From contig CALVMU010000007.1 of assembly GCA_944348085.1 (NCBI GenBank), forward strand, positions 1 to 55,730: DNA of 55,730 bases. The letters run 5' to 3'. Positions 41,101 through 45,235 of the stretch are shown one piece after another (position 1 is the stretch's first letter; each line of letters starts with the position of its first letter). Under the pieces are notes generated by a model. That model was not told the DNA's origin, did no database searches, and saw only the letters and a list, made by a program, of their open reading frames with translations. The position numbers were made by a program, and so were the translations under genes. This DNA is from an uncultured Clostridia bacterium. GTDB taxonomy: Bacteria > Bacillota > Clostridia > Christensenellales > UBA1242.

Positions 41101-42503
41101 CCGTCTTGAAGAGTAAAGCTGATTGGCATATAAACGCCGTTTAAGCGATAGAACGCTTGAATTGGATTTACTGTGCCGTCGCCAACCGCTGGCAAGGTTA
41201 TTGTGTATCTTCCAGTTGCTGGCTGGTCATCCTCTCCCCACAAAACAGTGTCTAGAGTCAGCGAAACACTGAAAAGCTGACCATAGCCAGAATTTAACGA
41301 GCTTGAATATTGAGAATAAAGCGTTTGATTGTTGAGAGTTGCGTCAGCGCCATTTCTGTAAACTGAAACTTTCTTAATTTTTTCAGCAGCTTCAACTGTG
41401 ATTCTGCTATACTCTTCTCCAATATCAGCAAAAGCAGAAGCAATGTCAACGCTGTAGTCATAGCCAGAATAGCCAACTCTGAATGATACATAGAAGTTTT
41501 GATTTACCGAAGTGTTTGAAGCAAACACACGATAGATATATCCGCTTGCTGTCGAGTTGTGGCTTACAACTTGCAATAGGTCGGTTGCGTTGCCGTTGGT
41601 GTCGGTTATGGTTGGAATAAGCTCGAGCCCATCAGAAAGCTGAGTTTCAACCTTTATGTATGCCACATCCTCAAGTGGCCTGTCGGTGTCTGAGTCAACA
41701 TATTGTGAAATGTTTGGAGTGATTTCAACTGAAACCTCACCAAGCGCTGTGCCGTCTGAGCTGGTTGTAAAGTCAAAGCCTGAAGTTTCATAAGCCGACG
41801 CGCCGATGCGAATATTTGAAACATCGATTTGGTCGATGCAAGTTATTGTAACGGTGGTGTAAACATCAGAATTGTTTGCAGAGGTTGCTCTTAAAACAAT
41901 TTCGTTTGATGCAAAAGTGTCTGGAACAAAAATTTGATTGCCTGAAATGCTTGCTCCGTCATATTCAGTTGTGCCGTTTGCTTCAAAAGTCCAAACCACA
42001 TTTTTTCTTGTGCTTGTTGAAGGAGTGAAGGAAATAAGCTGCTGCGCATCTAGCAATTGATAAGTGCCATTTTTAACAAGAAATCTTGAACTTTTTTGTC
42101 CTTCTTCAATTTCTTCAGTTTTTTCAGTCATGGAGGTCACTTCTGTGTAAACCTCAATGTTGATTGTCTGTCTGACACTTCCTTGATTTGTTGTGACAAC
42201 AAGTTCAGTATTGCCTTCATTGAGAGCGGTGATTGTTATCACATTTTGCCCTTCGCTGTTTTGCGACAAAGTGGCAGAGGCAACATCATCGTCATAGACA
42301 AAGTCAAGCGTCAAAGACTTGTCGTCCGTTCCTGTCACATCAGCAATCACGGTTGTAGATTTATCAACCTCTTCACCATTGAGCTGAAGAGAAACGCTTT
42401 GCGTTGAAAGGCTGAGCTCTATATTTGATGGACCGCACGCATAAAGGATAGATGCGCCAAGCATCATAAACAATCCTAAGAATGCAACGATAAACTTTTT
42501 CAT
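23166..42503 (-). CDS. Giant surface lipoprotein, Ig-like and GLUG/beta-helix modules (6445 aa)
   Basis: One unbroken frame of 6445 codons. Residues 1-23 are a lipoprotein signal peptide (KK, hydrophobic core, lipobox LYAC with Cys23), so the mature protein should be lipid-anchored on the outer face of the membrane. Layout by inspection: Ig-like regions (about 24-1155); beta-helix with GLUG motifs such as GGIAG (about 1158-1528); Ig-like (about 1570-2320); four GLUG-rich beta-helix blocks starting near 2345, 2860, 3490 and 4770; an Ig-like or irregular stretch (about 5190-6000); a degenerate beta-helix (about 6010-6255); and a unique C-terminal part (about 6270-6445). No LPxTG or C-terminal anchor. 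Few Cys. AAGGAGG precedes the ATG. GLUG and Ig-like repeats are common in adhesins; the exact ligand is unknown. Confidence 0.9.
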   Translation of the reverse strand: MKKFIVAFLGLFMMLGASILYACGPSNIELSLSTQSVSLQLNGEEVDKSTTVIADVTGTDDKSLTLDFVYDDDVASATLSQNSEGQNVITITALNEGNTELVVTTNQGSVRQTINIEVYTEVTSMTEKTEEIEEGQKSSRFLVKNGTYQLLDAQQLISFTPSTSTRKNVVWTFEANGTTEYDGASISGNQIFVPDTFASNEIVLRATSANNSDVYTTVTITCIDQIDVSNIRIGASAYETSGFDFTTSSDGTALGEVSVEITPNISQYVDSDTDRPLEDVAYIKVETQLSDGLELIPTITDTNGNATDLLQVVSHNSTASGYIYRVFASNTSVNQNFYVSFRVGYSGYDYSVDIASAFADIGEEYSRITVEAAEKIKKVSVYRNGADATLNNQTLYSQYSSSLNSGYGQLFSVSLTLDTVLWGEDDQPATGRYTITLPAVGDGTVNPIQAFYRLNGVYMPISFTLQDGQWVSEEISSTSSKTFEHSLYLRANSEYFTTNDVTIANNIPLTFASVDNSRATKAEVLVNIIQTADEISITGETGEAVSEIILNSTTAVSTPFYFILHGQTTVDGLSISSNSQYVDISDPIFVSVNNGENVRFAVNVTLKEEYIGLTNSATTFAIVHENGMQSDPITLNIYFPLTNASVTANNTSASIVLNDSRNYIVENGVVNLNGSSSAGVLMLKNGTTTPLVHSFNTSTNGNMAQASVSVDFYDFVEGETTLEEYLSLFANNDGDLAENLNTIIERAEAQNTTSAIVTFDSFANNAIRTTDVGYTYIVFTYEGIGLGGGTATFKRIVLVHSYDAVESFAITPASDRSFSLYASDSVGDTGDEIKKTIRVSYSSNDITYKDSDNFVFRTVFFDGENYINYTGNFDATSRQVVWSGYEAGQSPIDEYYQILNVNPQATYIEFTIYAFSTNGEQNSPQTLYLDYVLTSTDASLDQAGLDGSTSPYEAVLSFTIINADRVEEVTIDGIDDDGIYFELGSLTSTSQYVIVETAPSSARNTGVSYIVVNENGDQTTSIVNVSPIASVSTRLRIDLADGITEGTSGTLYVFPTDAVNNGIINYQYTKYIDEQEQTKSGKISLSDLGKTRSDGLTNFEYLTQNAFFTNNKGEVISFANIFKEVSIEVADGRSFEHAYRVYDESGFDKGDSSSTYFYSVMNDITLSKTTSLFEDFTGGVEGYNGNSDITITLAGGNFAGTLSRSGSEGGQIRNISFNGQVLGAGFVVGTNNGTISNVTIDTDGTYSSVLSYQNASNDTYVGGIAGTNGANGTITNVSVLGLTISASGATVGGVAGQNSGSISIARVEFYNLEKRATAAETQSANATLETEYNTFTGATVGGVIGEQTTAGTISQVYVYDYNLSSKDSLKRLNGTAGALVGSYTGGGTLTFSESFALVDNIALVDNIKTLASFVGSSNATETIFTRSYIAYYDSNNAYTVVYSNANTDKPNGDFSSNGERVITSADPNFNSNINNGNAYLRYFYQDEKITSVSGQFSTVSNGDLYSAIPATTDDGQSIVFFRNNVNVGSSSLTSSQAQDYRELNTIAISSLLANYNDNMIISSDSSSLVISGSEIFIQSIGSGNLSIYSKQDVSINTTSAYVVDKALSRVIVTSENATGRVEEFTHDQTTTVNLQKSKSRLFVAQFASTSVYLGSGADEFALDMLSSFGITTEPATNDSETDTEIKSDVIFERISNTSFNALSDGDTALTGSIYPVLSSGDKALQEALQSAVTGETKVDIIIKPVDGAIAIGYDGDEISMSPSTIANVNVSMQTTAEDDTVAPQIALVANGVETALSMSVKKDTFTFSKQDGTEVFTVTRTDNSPSQLDSTTIYTKEFAFRFEVEESYKSVLSQDEVYKVSFVSDSQFTSKSLTINLARQGISKADVTNYKVDTASYNSGRTTYTTLSTSTGVMAPGSSSILHASVNPAYAYYDYMEVTVTGAPIANAVVFIPVEPTSNNLQYQTTSVVTFESLPNGFRFTPAASYASKVYNGENPKYDLYFHATFSRAIPEDCTLTITATYYVYNSETGEPKVVDYVNSFIFVSYLAEPTISIDGDTSTLLAKGGSAEVEIAVNLDQEVEAINISGARQGVEYTFLGEDIDQTNNRRIYRYNLSATILAESMTEDNRVYVNATVVRRINNNVERKTATATVTLVDFKINPDATYVEGAENGTLNVYANINQTISLNYVFDPEDPYYDNSNQAAIAAYNEIMRKRTEFEQAHSYPVVLDNGQIAEGYTSDYLINVQETVNNDQTTTYKEIPLIDRIYYVVGNNLIPVSGADSESSLFDITVDNRGNINIRAKTLTEATQQMMIRTYVVTNGESRTIETYFNVQVRPWTSLDLPNMITTAQEFLSLAESEGSGMYDYILMNDIVLEDYVPFNTDFIASLDGNGHTIHIKSFDTTASSSTLNLALFDTVNENTTLKNVRVNLYNGGQMNVNVGSGGVSDLNVAGFAITNNGIITNCEVVAFYTDQYAIGQSGLNELATTQISGNHGININYMNGSNQVSMSENSSWDSQVAGFVINNNGNITNSRVGGDDIVELLEVDPTYNNQITARVTTLENFTITAQGQTAGFVLQNQGSISASFVKNLAMQNDSRTAREDKAYATGFVGTNSGKILTSYVEGVKQTTTDNSRIYARLGSQISTEQAVIAGFVLTNSGDSSLIENSYSNIMISNADSQNGVYLASGFVYRNEGRVANCYSASQIENQRYSQMNFSGLDSAGNLLASGEYENCYYYNMEYNSTDANTGSSTEDDFDTNVIMVPSPDREEYFYGFSIATYGGEDGIWAMDTNSAGGEGLKLLEPDDIAISYRYVNYLEYNADGSVNTDGEYQLPYGIIYVSDGTSEYEIDASYGTDSNPIIVRTAQEFIDITGASESTPIQEMFKDTIHGSYRLVSDIDMSAFSSQIMSLPSTQSAFSGKFYGNGFTISGLSLSYNGNNLAYGLFKSIEPYATATTTYYPRIVGLNIQTSSNMLASDTTFVGTLAGYIKDAMIVNVEITYSNGAMVQGRNFVGSLAGLISGDSIVKNITVENPNVQAVRRTTTGDETTFEVSDINYFRNAVLSALNYTYMFTGSDTIASITSPYSYAGGVAGYVDIYSSSQSYFSYTTSPEFNVTVIRALGTINVTGQVAGGLFGLTAHQTFIEDAGVTVTGKMEDNTSHILSTKDYAGGVIGQSFGYLSKLFSTHEEEVQQDIEDNIASYYTGNTSVERGILNLFMAENQSSTNYSQKAIGGLVGFVGSGLLQTSYSKLNVISLSAESAGGLIGEIKLTGARSYHYEATAGEGYTKFLFLETYATGDVRAYTAEQEGNSGGLVGFIADSSDRIALLATNAINFFTNIDYRTGEAYSNSQFATEGSVSGAANNRGNIANFVYQLVGGAAEDVDIPTAVTIAPASNVGTGTEGETKSLGFVQYYTFDNNATQIYINFYKDYHQYSVYASDLTQPVEPIYTYTNGSAGYQATQKVFLNSMVWDTNNWIHNSDRIFPEIKYSIGQLTTVYLDDWNKANVLQMMTENNNLNVIVRGEKAEGSGVYVDVDISSLQGTYTLSGFSGTISGLTDQQYWTDNNGTTGETKARQVRLIISSSLFEETSAGFTMDNVHIQVGGGEADPGNNEPITVEGGIISQGSMETATLNNITLFINKPISVNSRIIGSSQFAAGLIAPSIDGTSIESLTFDLTGLSNLSDVTIMSVDATKVTEESELYAGWIAGYAEQTSNTTPMNIYNVRINATEGASFTAISFLNAENSTAKSANIGLFFGAISKDSSNQQNTIIRVAECNISFIVPNDLTIDINASNLGITGGSDSSVNLGGFVGNVEGLNSLTLLADTKVTSTLNLTAPGDTGSQGATLNIGGMFGLVGGSSTRISTEQSGGESETPEITLEVSISETGNKHNNGTGDEHNNVYLGGVAGRSSRALPIKDMTIDLTANAMQAAATYIGGAVGYLATSDAMTITGLTSTVTVNGGTDANKPVSIGSARIGGVIGQAGADVGASGGAAALTIGAQSDINSNDRNIASTLIITGNIKSSITQVGGVIGQTNQEVSIYGTEAKLSIANTFKPAGGSSQNSGGEGSVNIGGLVGFANQRVTLANIYVRDESYLAGEGAVTTKGLNLTTSASTRVAIGSLIGYSTHVISASGGNLYSDLTINSTSTTAGASGAANLYIGGLVGYNSLADTYANENIDTVLANTAYIGTITVDLGDARGVSVGGIMGFLQGDADSAPSITNSLFGGKIIIKEQNGQDVIVGGTIANANSDFAINNANNYGDVFIDYSGDDNASSRMSSYKFGGIVGQINFEQTGVDSEDGLGTITESNSMVTNHNARLAGSGANTTNDQTGAIVGAGTLTTSTSNYYNSAVSLAFDDQGTDIGYSGASANGYGSSSDEDYILNKIKTKLGNDTKFGDFIEATGNTSYNATGTKLNPASKWTAEPNITDADTKNDVGNGSDYDVNYFTSDAFASVQGQTLSNVAIVGNFEDVILTKPIQKIDGYSSISGVNFTIAYDGDIQEYVVGNYANGEHIGGLVNVMLGSSILYGVGVNGSMSIGAEKSFFMGGIVGRMESGLIAESYTSLEMIYRGKAQDESTTAIASAITNHYAGSGSEDDNQLAFIEYTYATGSVVSYIDAQLSGFANSIVTGSNMMISDCYTITKLDQNDYTSTDAPTAGIYANKGGTVEDLYYDQNGLNVTLSADESTGSSLLFTNFLSNAESNTSYATEDWSRAVDFNYGYPTRGFTYLKQSSWSNTLVSTESASGDEVNYDSYVKTAPYKRLGNGATSGFSTFLVPNIGVLQYILSNSTVDGWKDITNMALMYDVDLSATEFSDGKFDDGATTPRKLSLGSKRLDGQDHTITGLTDSLFESITGGVVRNLRLTEANSSSALLAKTMQNETNTDGTSKTAIVSNITLEGEIASGSGNLGALINTVSGGEVNTVTSMVKIDNDATYIGGIVGQISASAAVKIAYCSNYGPLSTTSTGAGGIVGRIASGSGSVTIDYCFNGSSVLAGYTYTETNEKNETNKTNGTNNNYYAGGIVGNQVQASSVTIQNCYNAGIIKAGHKNNSNNGTAGIAYAAGIVAHSVAGAKIENCYNEGSIEALGKNPETAIQYATDSEGNDFVQVISNTPQNVSAYLIADIEVKNCSSAGVTKKVEGETETETVDENFLKRNGSVGTGLIYSVDYKSKVEDYQNASFNNQEITEEYWSGNSGPEDKKTTTMKGFIIYDSFGGIDIQKSYFKFDFSKSKRTNSESDSETDTSSNPIFTKLELGTNNIPIVFAGYQPFYVSMDRYNFYKGSSSSGGGRAFSKVETMWEDFEVYDLFIYPNPTRSGFGEIFTPTYEDEVLSYIYPSESLLAKSLDDDTNYSNSLTKSDFVSSTSDNNYDTVTISGTSYVLADKYYSTVFEATTRTAIVTVNLKGVGFDLNQDYYSVSVSENLSNIIDSNNISINVTKTDAGVAVTVRYVYTTDSQSNNNSGSITVTYEKKQTIELNSADSPYLYISESAFGIDLSKCDSLPDADLPTIDGTLSVDDWSITDNIVKLSSGDTDYYFVQNDDMLTCYLNATFTPSNLSTTETVNVKEEGTTMYQFVQSFPTTFTAIATETVYESLEFASTTTDFNCDYEYSEEIEVLDVIKARQFTIGSPTTIDGVTTRELMADGTTYGRIVGDDSATSFELELDKRIERFIFEGNILSYINASIYKTNNGTAWNIEDSFNFISSISKSYEADNSYGYIVNLSGSYTVATYVDAVHFVGLISENGALKSTGAKSLQYTSSGEEKRVVVDTSFGQITKIYKASTTPVTIDMSESNNTAIDCDIDLFRGNYSFTQMYTLQSVVISNTTTNSIAIEKDNQLYKIENNRTLSFNPVDSDITFTWHQPNENSVTFTKNDQIVFYKDADDGEYNLTLMFTENEIDWDSSTYTFITVDDESIPQTIDQGLKDSFAVLFQNGINYLFCINDNSYLTGFYAQKNAQESTTYTLELTDFNSILEYGELYSSEGLTISSDINQDIYYFDIDTNVINTPFANANDFDSSYTETIEGSLEDIKLDSTTDLILPIILTNDIFVTNYISIPATIEGDGYALVVAHSSNNIFNKIDKNINNAYIAGTAIGGGFSGTGADISKLSNIKLFGTIIKGGETTTSEGSTSDADFMKFTGTSTTITNYMALMNNGTTSRNISLSNQTLKGLVIAADGVTDVAGGNIDVSRATASGVILKAGDGANGRYSGYRDVTWDGSEKAYINYTFNNYTFNRSGDVTTEGTIKGGNNDSNVTSYNGKKGGYVCLYNAEEYLDIFTEVFAGNLGPRLLSMDVYPKYHSDIDHWTGSLYPDGSERRIGNVMLKFKIARGLKNRMVDTAVSKNCNVLNEYYVIFGQDAENRTAGSYENSNVWLGMGRGDFFTLNQSTDETGYYRNAWWFKYLFVTIMYKEDGAGGITVEDDINTENVEVYNEDLSLDYYQRYPLPKSCEE
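28300..35480 (-). repeat. GLUG-motif-rich beta-helix core of the giant protein
   Basis: Three consecutive modules, each opening with a TAQEFL-like or related segment and a DGNGHTI-like turn, then many (I/V)GGxxG strands separated by about 25-45 residues, and closing with a Trp followed by a Pro-containing strand (for example W...FPEIKYS, W...YGYPTRGF). This is the layout of GLUG-repeat parallel beta-helices. Boundaries are approximate and were set by eye. Confidence 0.7.
42435..42503 (-). other. Lipoprotein signal peptide of the giant protein
   Basis: Residues 1-23: MKKF, hydrophobic stretch with GLFMML, then the lipobox LYAC. Cys23 would be diacylated and become residue 1 of the mature protein. 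Confidence 0.85.
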
Positions 42504-42556
42504 TTTGCCTCCTTGTTTAATATTTGTAATTTAAGAAATATTAAACACAAAATTGC

Positions 42557-42580
42557 TCGACAAAAGAGGTCTTCTGTCGA
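42557..42580. promoter_or_regulatory. 24-bp imperfect palindrome in the leader of the giant gene
   Basis: TCGACA and TGTCGA pair at the ends, AAGA and TCTT inside, with one mismatch and a short centre. It lies about 5-28 bases downstream of the expected transcription start. It could be an operator for a dimeric repressor or a 5' stem-loop that protects the very long mRNA. Confidence 0.6.
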
Positions 42581-42591
42581 CCTTTATAAAA

Positions 42592-42620
42592 AGTATACTT
42601 TTTATGGCAAAATTTGTCAA
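42592..42620 (-). promoter_or_regulatory. Promoter of the giant lipoprotein gene
   Basis: TTGACA (42615-42620), 17-base spacer, TATACT (42592-42597). The predicted leader is about 80 bases and contains the 24-bp palindrome and an AAGGAGG ribosome-binding site. Confidence 0.85.
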
Positions 42621-42862
42621 ATAAATTGGAGTTTCTAAAGCAATTTATTTTTAATATATTTTTTATTATTTTTTTGAATTTTTGAGTGTTTTAGATTATG
42701 AAATTTTTGTGAAGGCTTTTTTAACACAATTTAAAACCCCTTGAAAAAAGAGGAAAAAATGGTTAAAAAATCAATAATTTTGCATTTTTTAATGATTTTT
42801 TATTATTTTTTGCATTTTTTTTGATTTTTTTTAATTATTTTTTATATTTTTTTGTTTTTTTG

Positions 42863-42871
42863 TGTTAAAAT
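42863..42871 (+). promoter_or_regulatory. Extended -10 promoter of the ttcA-like gene
   Basis: TG-T-TAAAAT, 16 bases before the ATG; the -35 position is a T-run without a clear hexamer. Confidence 0.5.
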
Positions 42872-42887
42872 CAAAAATGAGGAAATT

Positions 42888-43589
42888 ATGAGAAAAATTT
42901 TAAGCTTAATGAGAAAGGCAATTGAAGAGCATTCTTTGCTTGAAGAAGGTGACAAAGTGGCAGTAGGGCTTTCTGGTGGAAAAGACAGTCTGAGCCTTTT
43001 GGTTGCCCTTAAAGAATATCAAAAATATATCTTTCCAAAATTTGAATTGGTTGCAATCTCTGTTGATCTGACAAATGGGCAAAATGACTTTTCTGACCTT
43101 AAAGACTTTTGCGAAAAACTTGAAGTGCCACTCACAATTGTGCCTTCAAATGTTTTTGAAATTGTTTTTGACATTCGCAAAGAGAAAAACCCTTGCTCGC
43201 TTTGCGCAAATTTAAGGCGCGGACTTTTAAACAGCAAAGCCAAAGAGCTTGGTTGCAACAAAGTTGCTCTTGGCCATCATAGAGACGACCTTATTGAAAC
43301 CTTTTTGCTCTCTCTTTTCTTTGAAGGCAGACTTTCAACTTTCAAAGCCAAAACCTATCTTTCAAAAACCGACATAACAGTGATAAGACCACTTCTCTAT
43401 GTTGAAGAAAAAGACTTGAGAAATCTCAGCAAAGATTTTCCTGTTCTGCACAATCCTTGCCCTGCCGACAAACACACTGAGCGAGAAAGAGCAAAAAAAC
43501 TTCTGTCTATGCTGGAGCAAACCTTTCCTTCCTGCAAAGAAAAATTGTTTAACGCAATCATACATAAAGATAGATACAATCTTTTCTAA
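42888..43589 (+). CDS. ttcA: TtcA-family tRNA 2-thiocytidine synthase-like protein (233 aa)
   Basis: PP-loop ATPase: SGGKDSLSLL near residue 27. CSLC (about 100) matches the CxxC of TtcA followed by LRRG, and a third Cys (NPCPADKHTERER) sits where TtcA has its third iron-sulfur ligand; GHHRDD is also typical. TtcA makes 2-thiocytidine at position 32 of some tRNAs using a [4Fe-4S] cluster. The protein is shorter than Escherichia coli TtcA (about 310), as usual for Bacillota relatives, whose tRNA target is less certain. ATG at 42888 is preferred to 42852 because GAGGAAATT precedes it. Confidence 0.85.
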   Translation: MRKILSLMRKAIEEHSLLEEGDKVAVGLSGGKDSLSLLVALKEYQKYIFPKFELVAISVDLTNGQNDFSDLKDFCEKLEVPLTIVPSNVFEIVFDIRKEKNPCSLCANLRRGLLNSKAKELGCNKVALGHHRDDLIETFLLSLFFEGRLSTFKAKTYLSKTDITVIRPLLYVEEKDLRNLSKDFPVLHNPCPADKHTERERAKKLLSMLEQTFPSCKEKLFNAIIHKDRYNLF

Positions 43590-43662
43590 GGTTTTGCTTT
43601 TCGCTTAAAATATTGAAAATTTAAGAAAATTTGTTGTTTTTTATTAAAAAATCGCTTAAAAA

Positions 43663-43691
43663 TTGACAATTTTTTGTTATTTTTATAAAAT
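43663..43691 (+). promoter_or_regulatory. Promoter of gpmI
   Basis: TTGACA (43663-43668), 17-base spacer, TAAAAT (43686-43691). An AAAAGGAA site follows, spaced rather far (12 bases) from the ATG. Confidence 0.75.
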
Positions 43692-43718
43692 TAATGATGA
43701 AAAGGAAATAAAAATCTT

Positions 43719-45221
43719 ATGGTAACTTTGGTAATTTTGGATGGTTTTGGACTTAGAAAAGATAAATATGGCAACGCGATTGCCGCGGCAGGAACGCCAA
43801 ATCTTGACAAACTGAAAAAGCTTTATCCTTACACAACACTTGAAGCTAGCGGAAAGTTTGTCGGACTTCCTGAAGGTCAAATGGGCAATAGTGAGGTGGG
43901 ACACCTGACGCTTGGAGCAGGAAGGGTTGTTTTACAAGACCTTGAGCGAATAAATGAAGAGATAAAAACTGGCGCTTTCTATCAAAATCCTCACCTTCTT
44001 AAAGCGATTTTGCATGCAAAAAAGCATAACAGCGCCCTTCATCTTATGGGGCTTCTGTCTGATGGTGGCGTGCACAGCCACATAAGTCACCTTTTTGCAA
44101 TCCTTCGTCTTGCCAAAGAAAATGGTCTGGAAAAGGTGTTTATTCATGCTTTTATGGACGGAAGAGACACTCTGCCAAACAGCGGAGCGAAATATATATC
44201 TGCCCTTGAAGAAGAATTAAAAGGAACATCTTACAAAATCGCCTCTCTTTCAGGCCGAATTTATGCCATGGACAGAGAACAGCGTTATGACAGATTAGAA
44301 CTTGCTTACAACACCCTCGTCAACGGAGCAAACTACAAAAACCTTTCTGCTTTAGAGGCGTTGAAGGAAAGTTATCAAAATGGCAAACTCGATGAATTTG
44401 TTTTGCCAGTTTTGATTGAAAAAGAAGGCACAATAAAAGACAAAGACAGCGTGATTTTCTTTAATTTTCGCTCAGATCGTGCAATTGAGCTTACAAATGC
44501 GCTTACAAATGCAAAATTTGACAAATTTAAGGTGAAAAAATTTAAAAATTTGCTTTTCTCGCCAATGGAGCTTTACCACGAAAGTTTCAAATCTCTCAAT
44601 GTTATCTATCCGCCAGAAGTGATCGAAGACAATTTGTCCGCAATCATTTCAAAACATGGCTTAAAACAATTTCACATTGCTGAGACAACAAAATATGCTC
44701 ATGTCACCTTCTTCTTTAATGGAACAATTGAAAAGCCTTACAAAAATGAAGAGAGAAAGCTTATTGAAAGCATCAACACAAAGGACTTTTCATACTATCC
44801 AAAAATGCGAGCAATTGAAATCACTGAAGCGACTTTAGATGCAATTGCTTCAGCAAAATATGACTTTATTTTGGTCAACTATTCCAACCCAGACATGATT
44901 GGCCACACAGGCAACTTTGAGTCCGCAAAAGAAGCAATAAAATGCGTTGAAAAACAAGCCTACGCACTCGCGCTTGCAACAATTATGGCTGGCGGAGACT
45001 GCATCATCACTGCCGACCATGGAAATGCCGAGCTTATGTTTGACAAAAATGGCAACAAAATCACCTCTCACACCACAAACCCAGTCCCACTATTTCTCGC
45101 TTCAGAAAAGCACAAAAATGTCAAACTTGCAAAAAAATGCTCTATCGCATCTGTTGCGCCAACCGTTTTGAAATTGCTCGGAATTGAAATCCCTTCAAAT
45201 ATGGAAAAACCGCTGTTTTAA
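43719..45221 (+). CDS. gpmI: 2,3-bisphosphoglycerate-independent phosphoglycerate mutase
   Basis: 500-residue cofactor-independent mutase of glycolysis, interconverting 3- and 2-phosphoglycerate in the cytoplasm with a two-metal site. Visible: LVILDGFGL (first metal Asp) at the N-terminus, the catalytic Ser in GQMGNSEVGHL (about residue 60), FMDGRDT, RYDR, FFNFRSDRA, CIITADHGNAE (metal ligands) and the C-terminal HTTNPVP stretch. Length is standard. Its TAA stop interleaves with the stop of the convergent mscS gene inside a palindromic terminator. Confidence 0.98.
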   Translation: MVTLVILDGFGLRKDKYGNAIAAAGTPNLDKLKKLYPYTTLEASGKFVGLPEGQMGNSEVGHLTLGAGRVVLQDLERINEEIKTGAFYQNPHLLKAILHAKKHNSALHLMGLLSDGGVHSHISHLFAILRLAKENGLEKVFIHAFMDGRDTLPNSGAKYISALEEELKGTSYKIASLSGRIYAMDREQRYDRLELAYNTLVNGANYKNLSALEALKESYQNGKLDEFVLPVLIEKEGTIKDKDSVIFFNFRSDRAIELTNALTNAKFDKFKVKKFKNLLFSPMELYHESFKSLNVIYPPEVIEDNLSAIISKHGLKQFHIAETTKYAHVTFFFNGTIEKPYKNEERKLIESINTKDFSYYPKMRAIEITEATLDAIASAKYDFILVNYSNPDMIGHTGNFESAKEAIKCVEKQAYALALATIMAGGDCIITADHGNAELMFDKNGNKITSHTTNPVPLFLASEKHKNVKLAKKCSIASVAPTVLKLLGIEIPSNMEKPLF

Positions 45222-45235
45222 ACAGCGGTTTTTAT
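45205..45235. terminator. Bidirectional terminator shared by convergent gpmI and mscS
   Basis: AAAACCGCTGTTTAAACAGCGG-type palindrome: AAAACCGCTG and CAGCGGTTTT pair around TTTAAA. Both stop codons (gpmI TAA 45219-45221, mscS TAA complementary to 45218-45220) lie in the loop, so each arm also encodes the last residues of one protein. Confidence 0.85.

Larger units (their letters stand above)
42504..42887. other. AT-rich divergent intergenic region
   Basis: 384 bases between the leftward giant gene and the rightward ttcA-like gene. The left third holds the giant gene's promoter, palindrome and ribosome-binding site. The remainder (about 42640-42860) is nearly pure A+T with long T-runs and no gene. 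At its right end is the extended -10 promoter for the ttcA-like gene. Confidence 0.7.
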
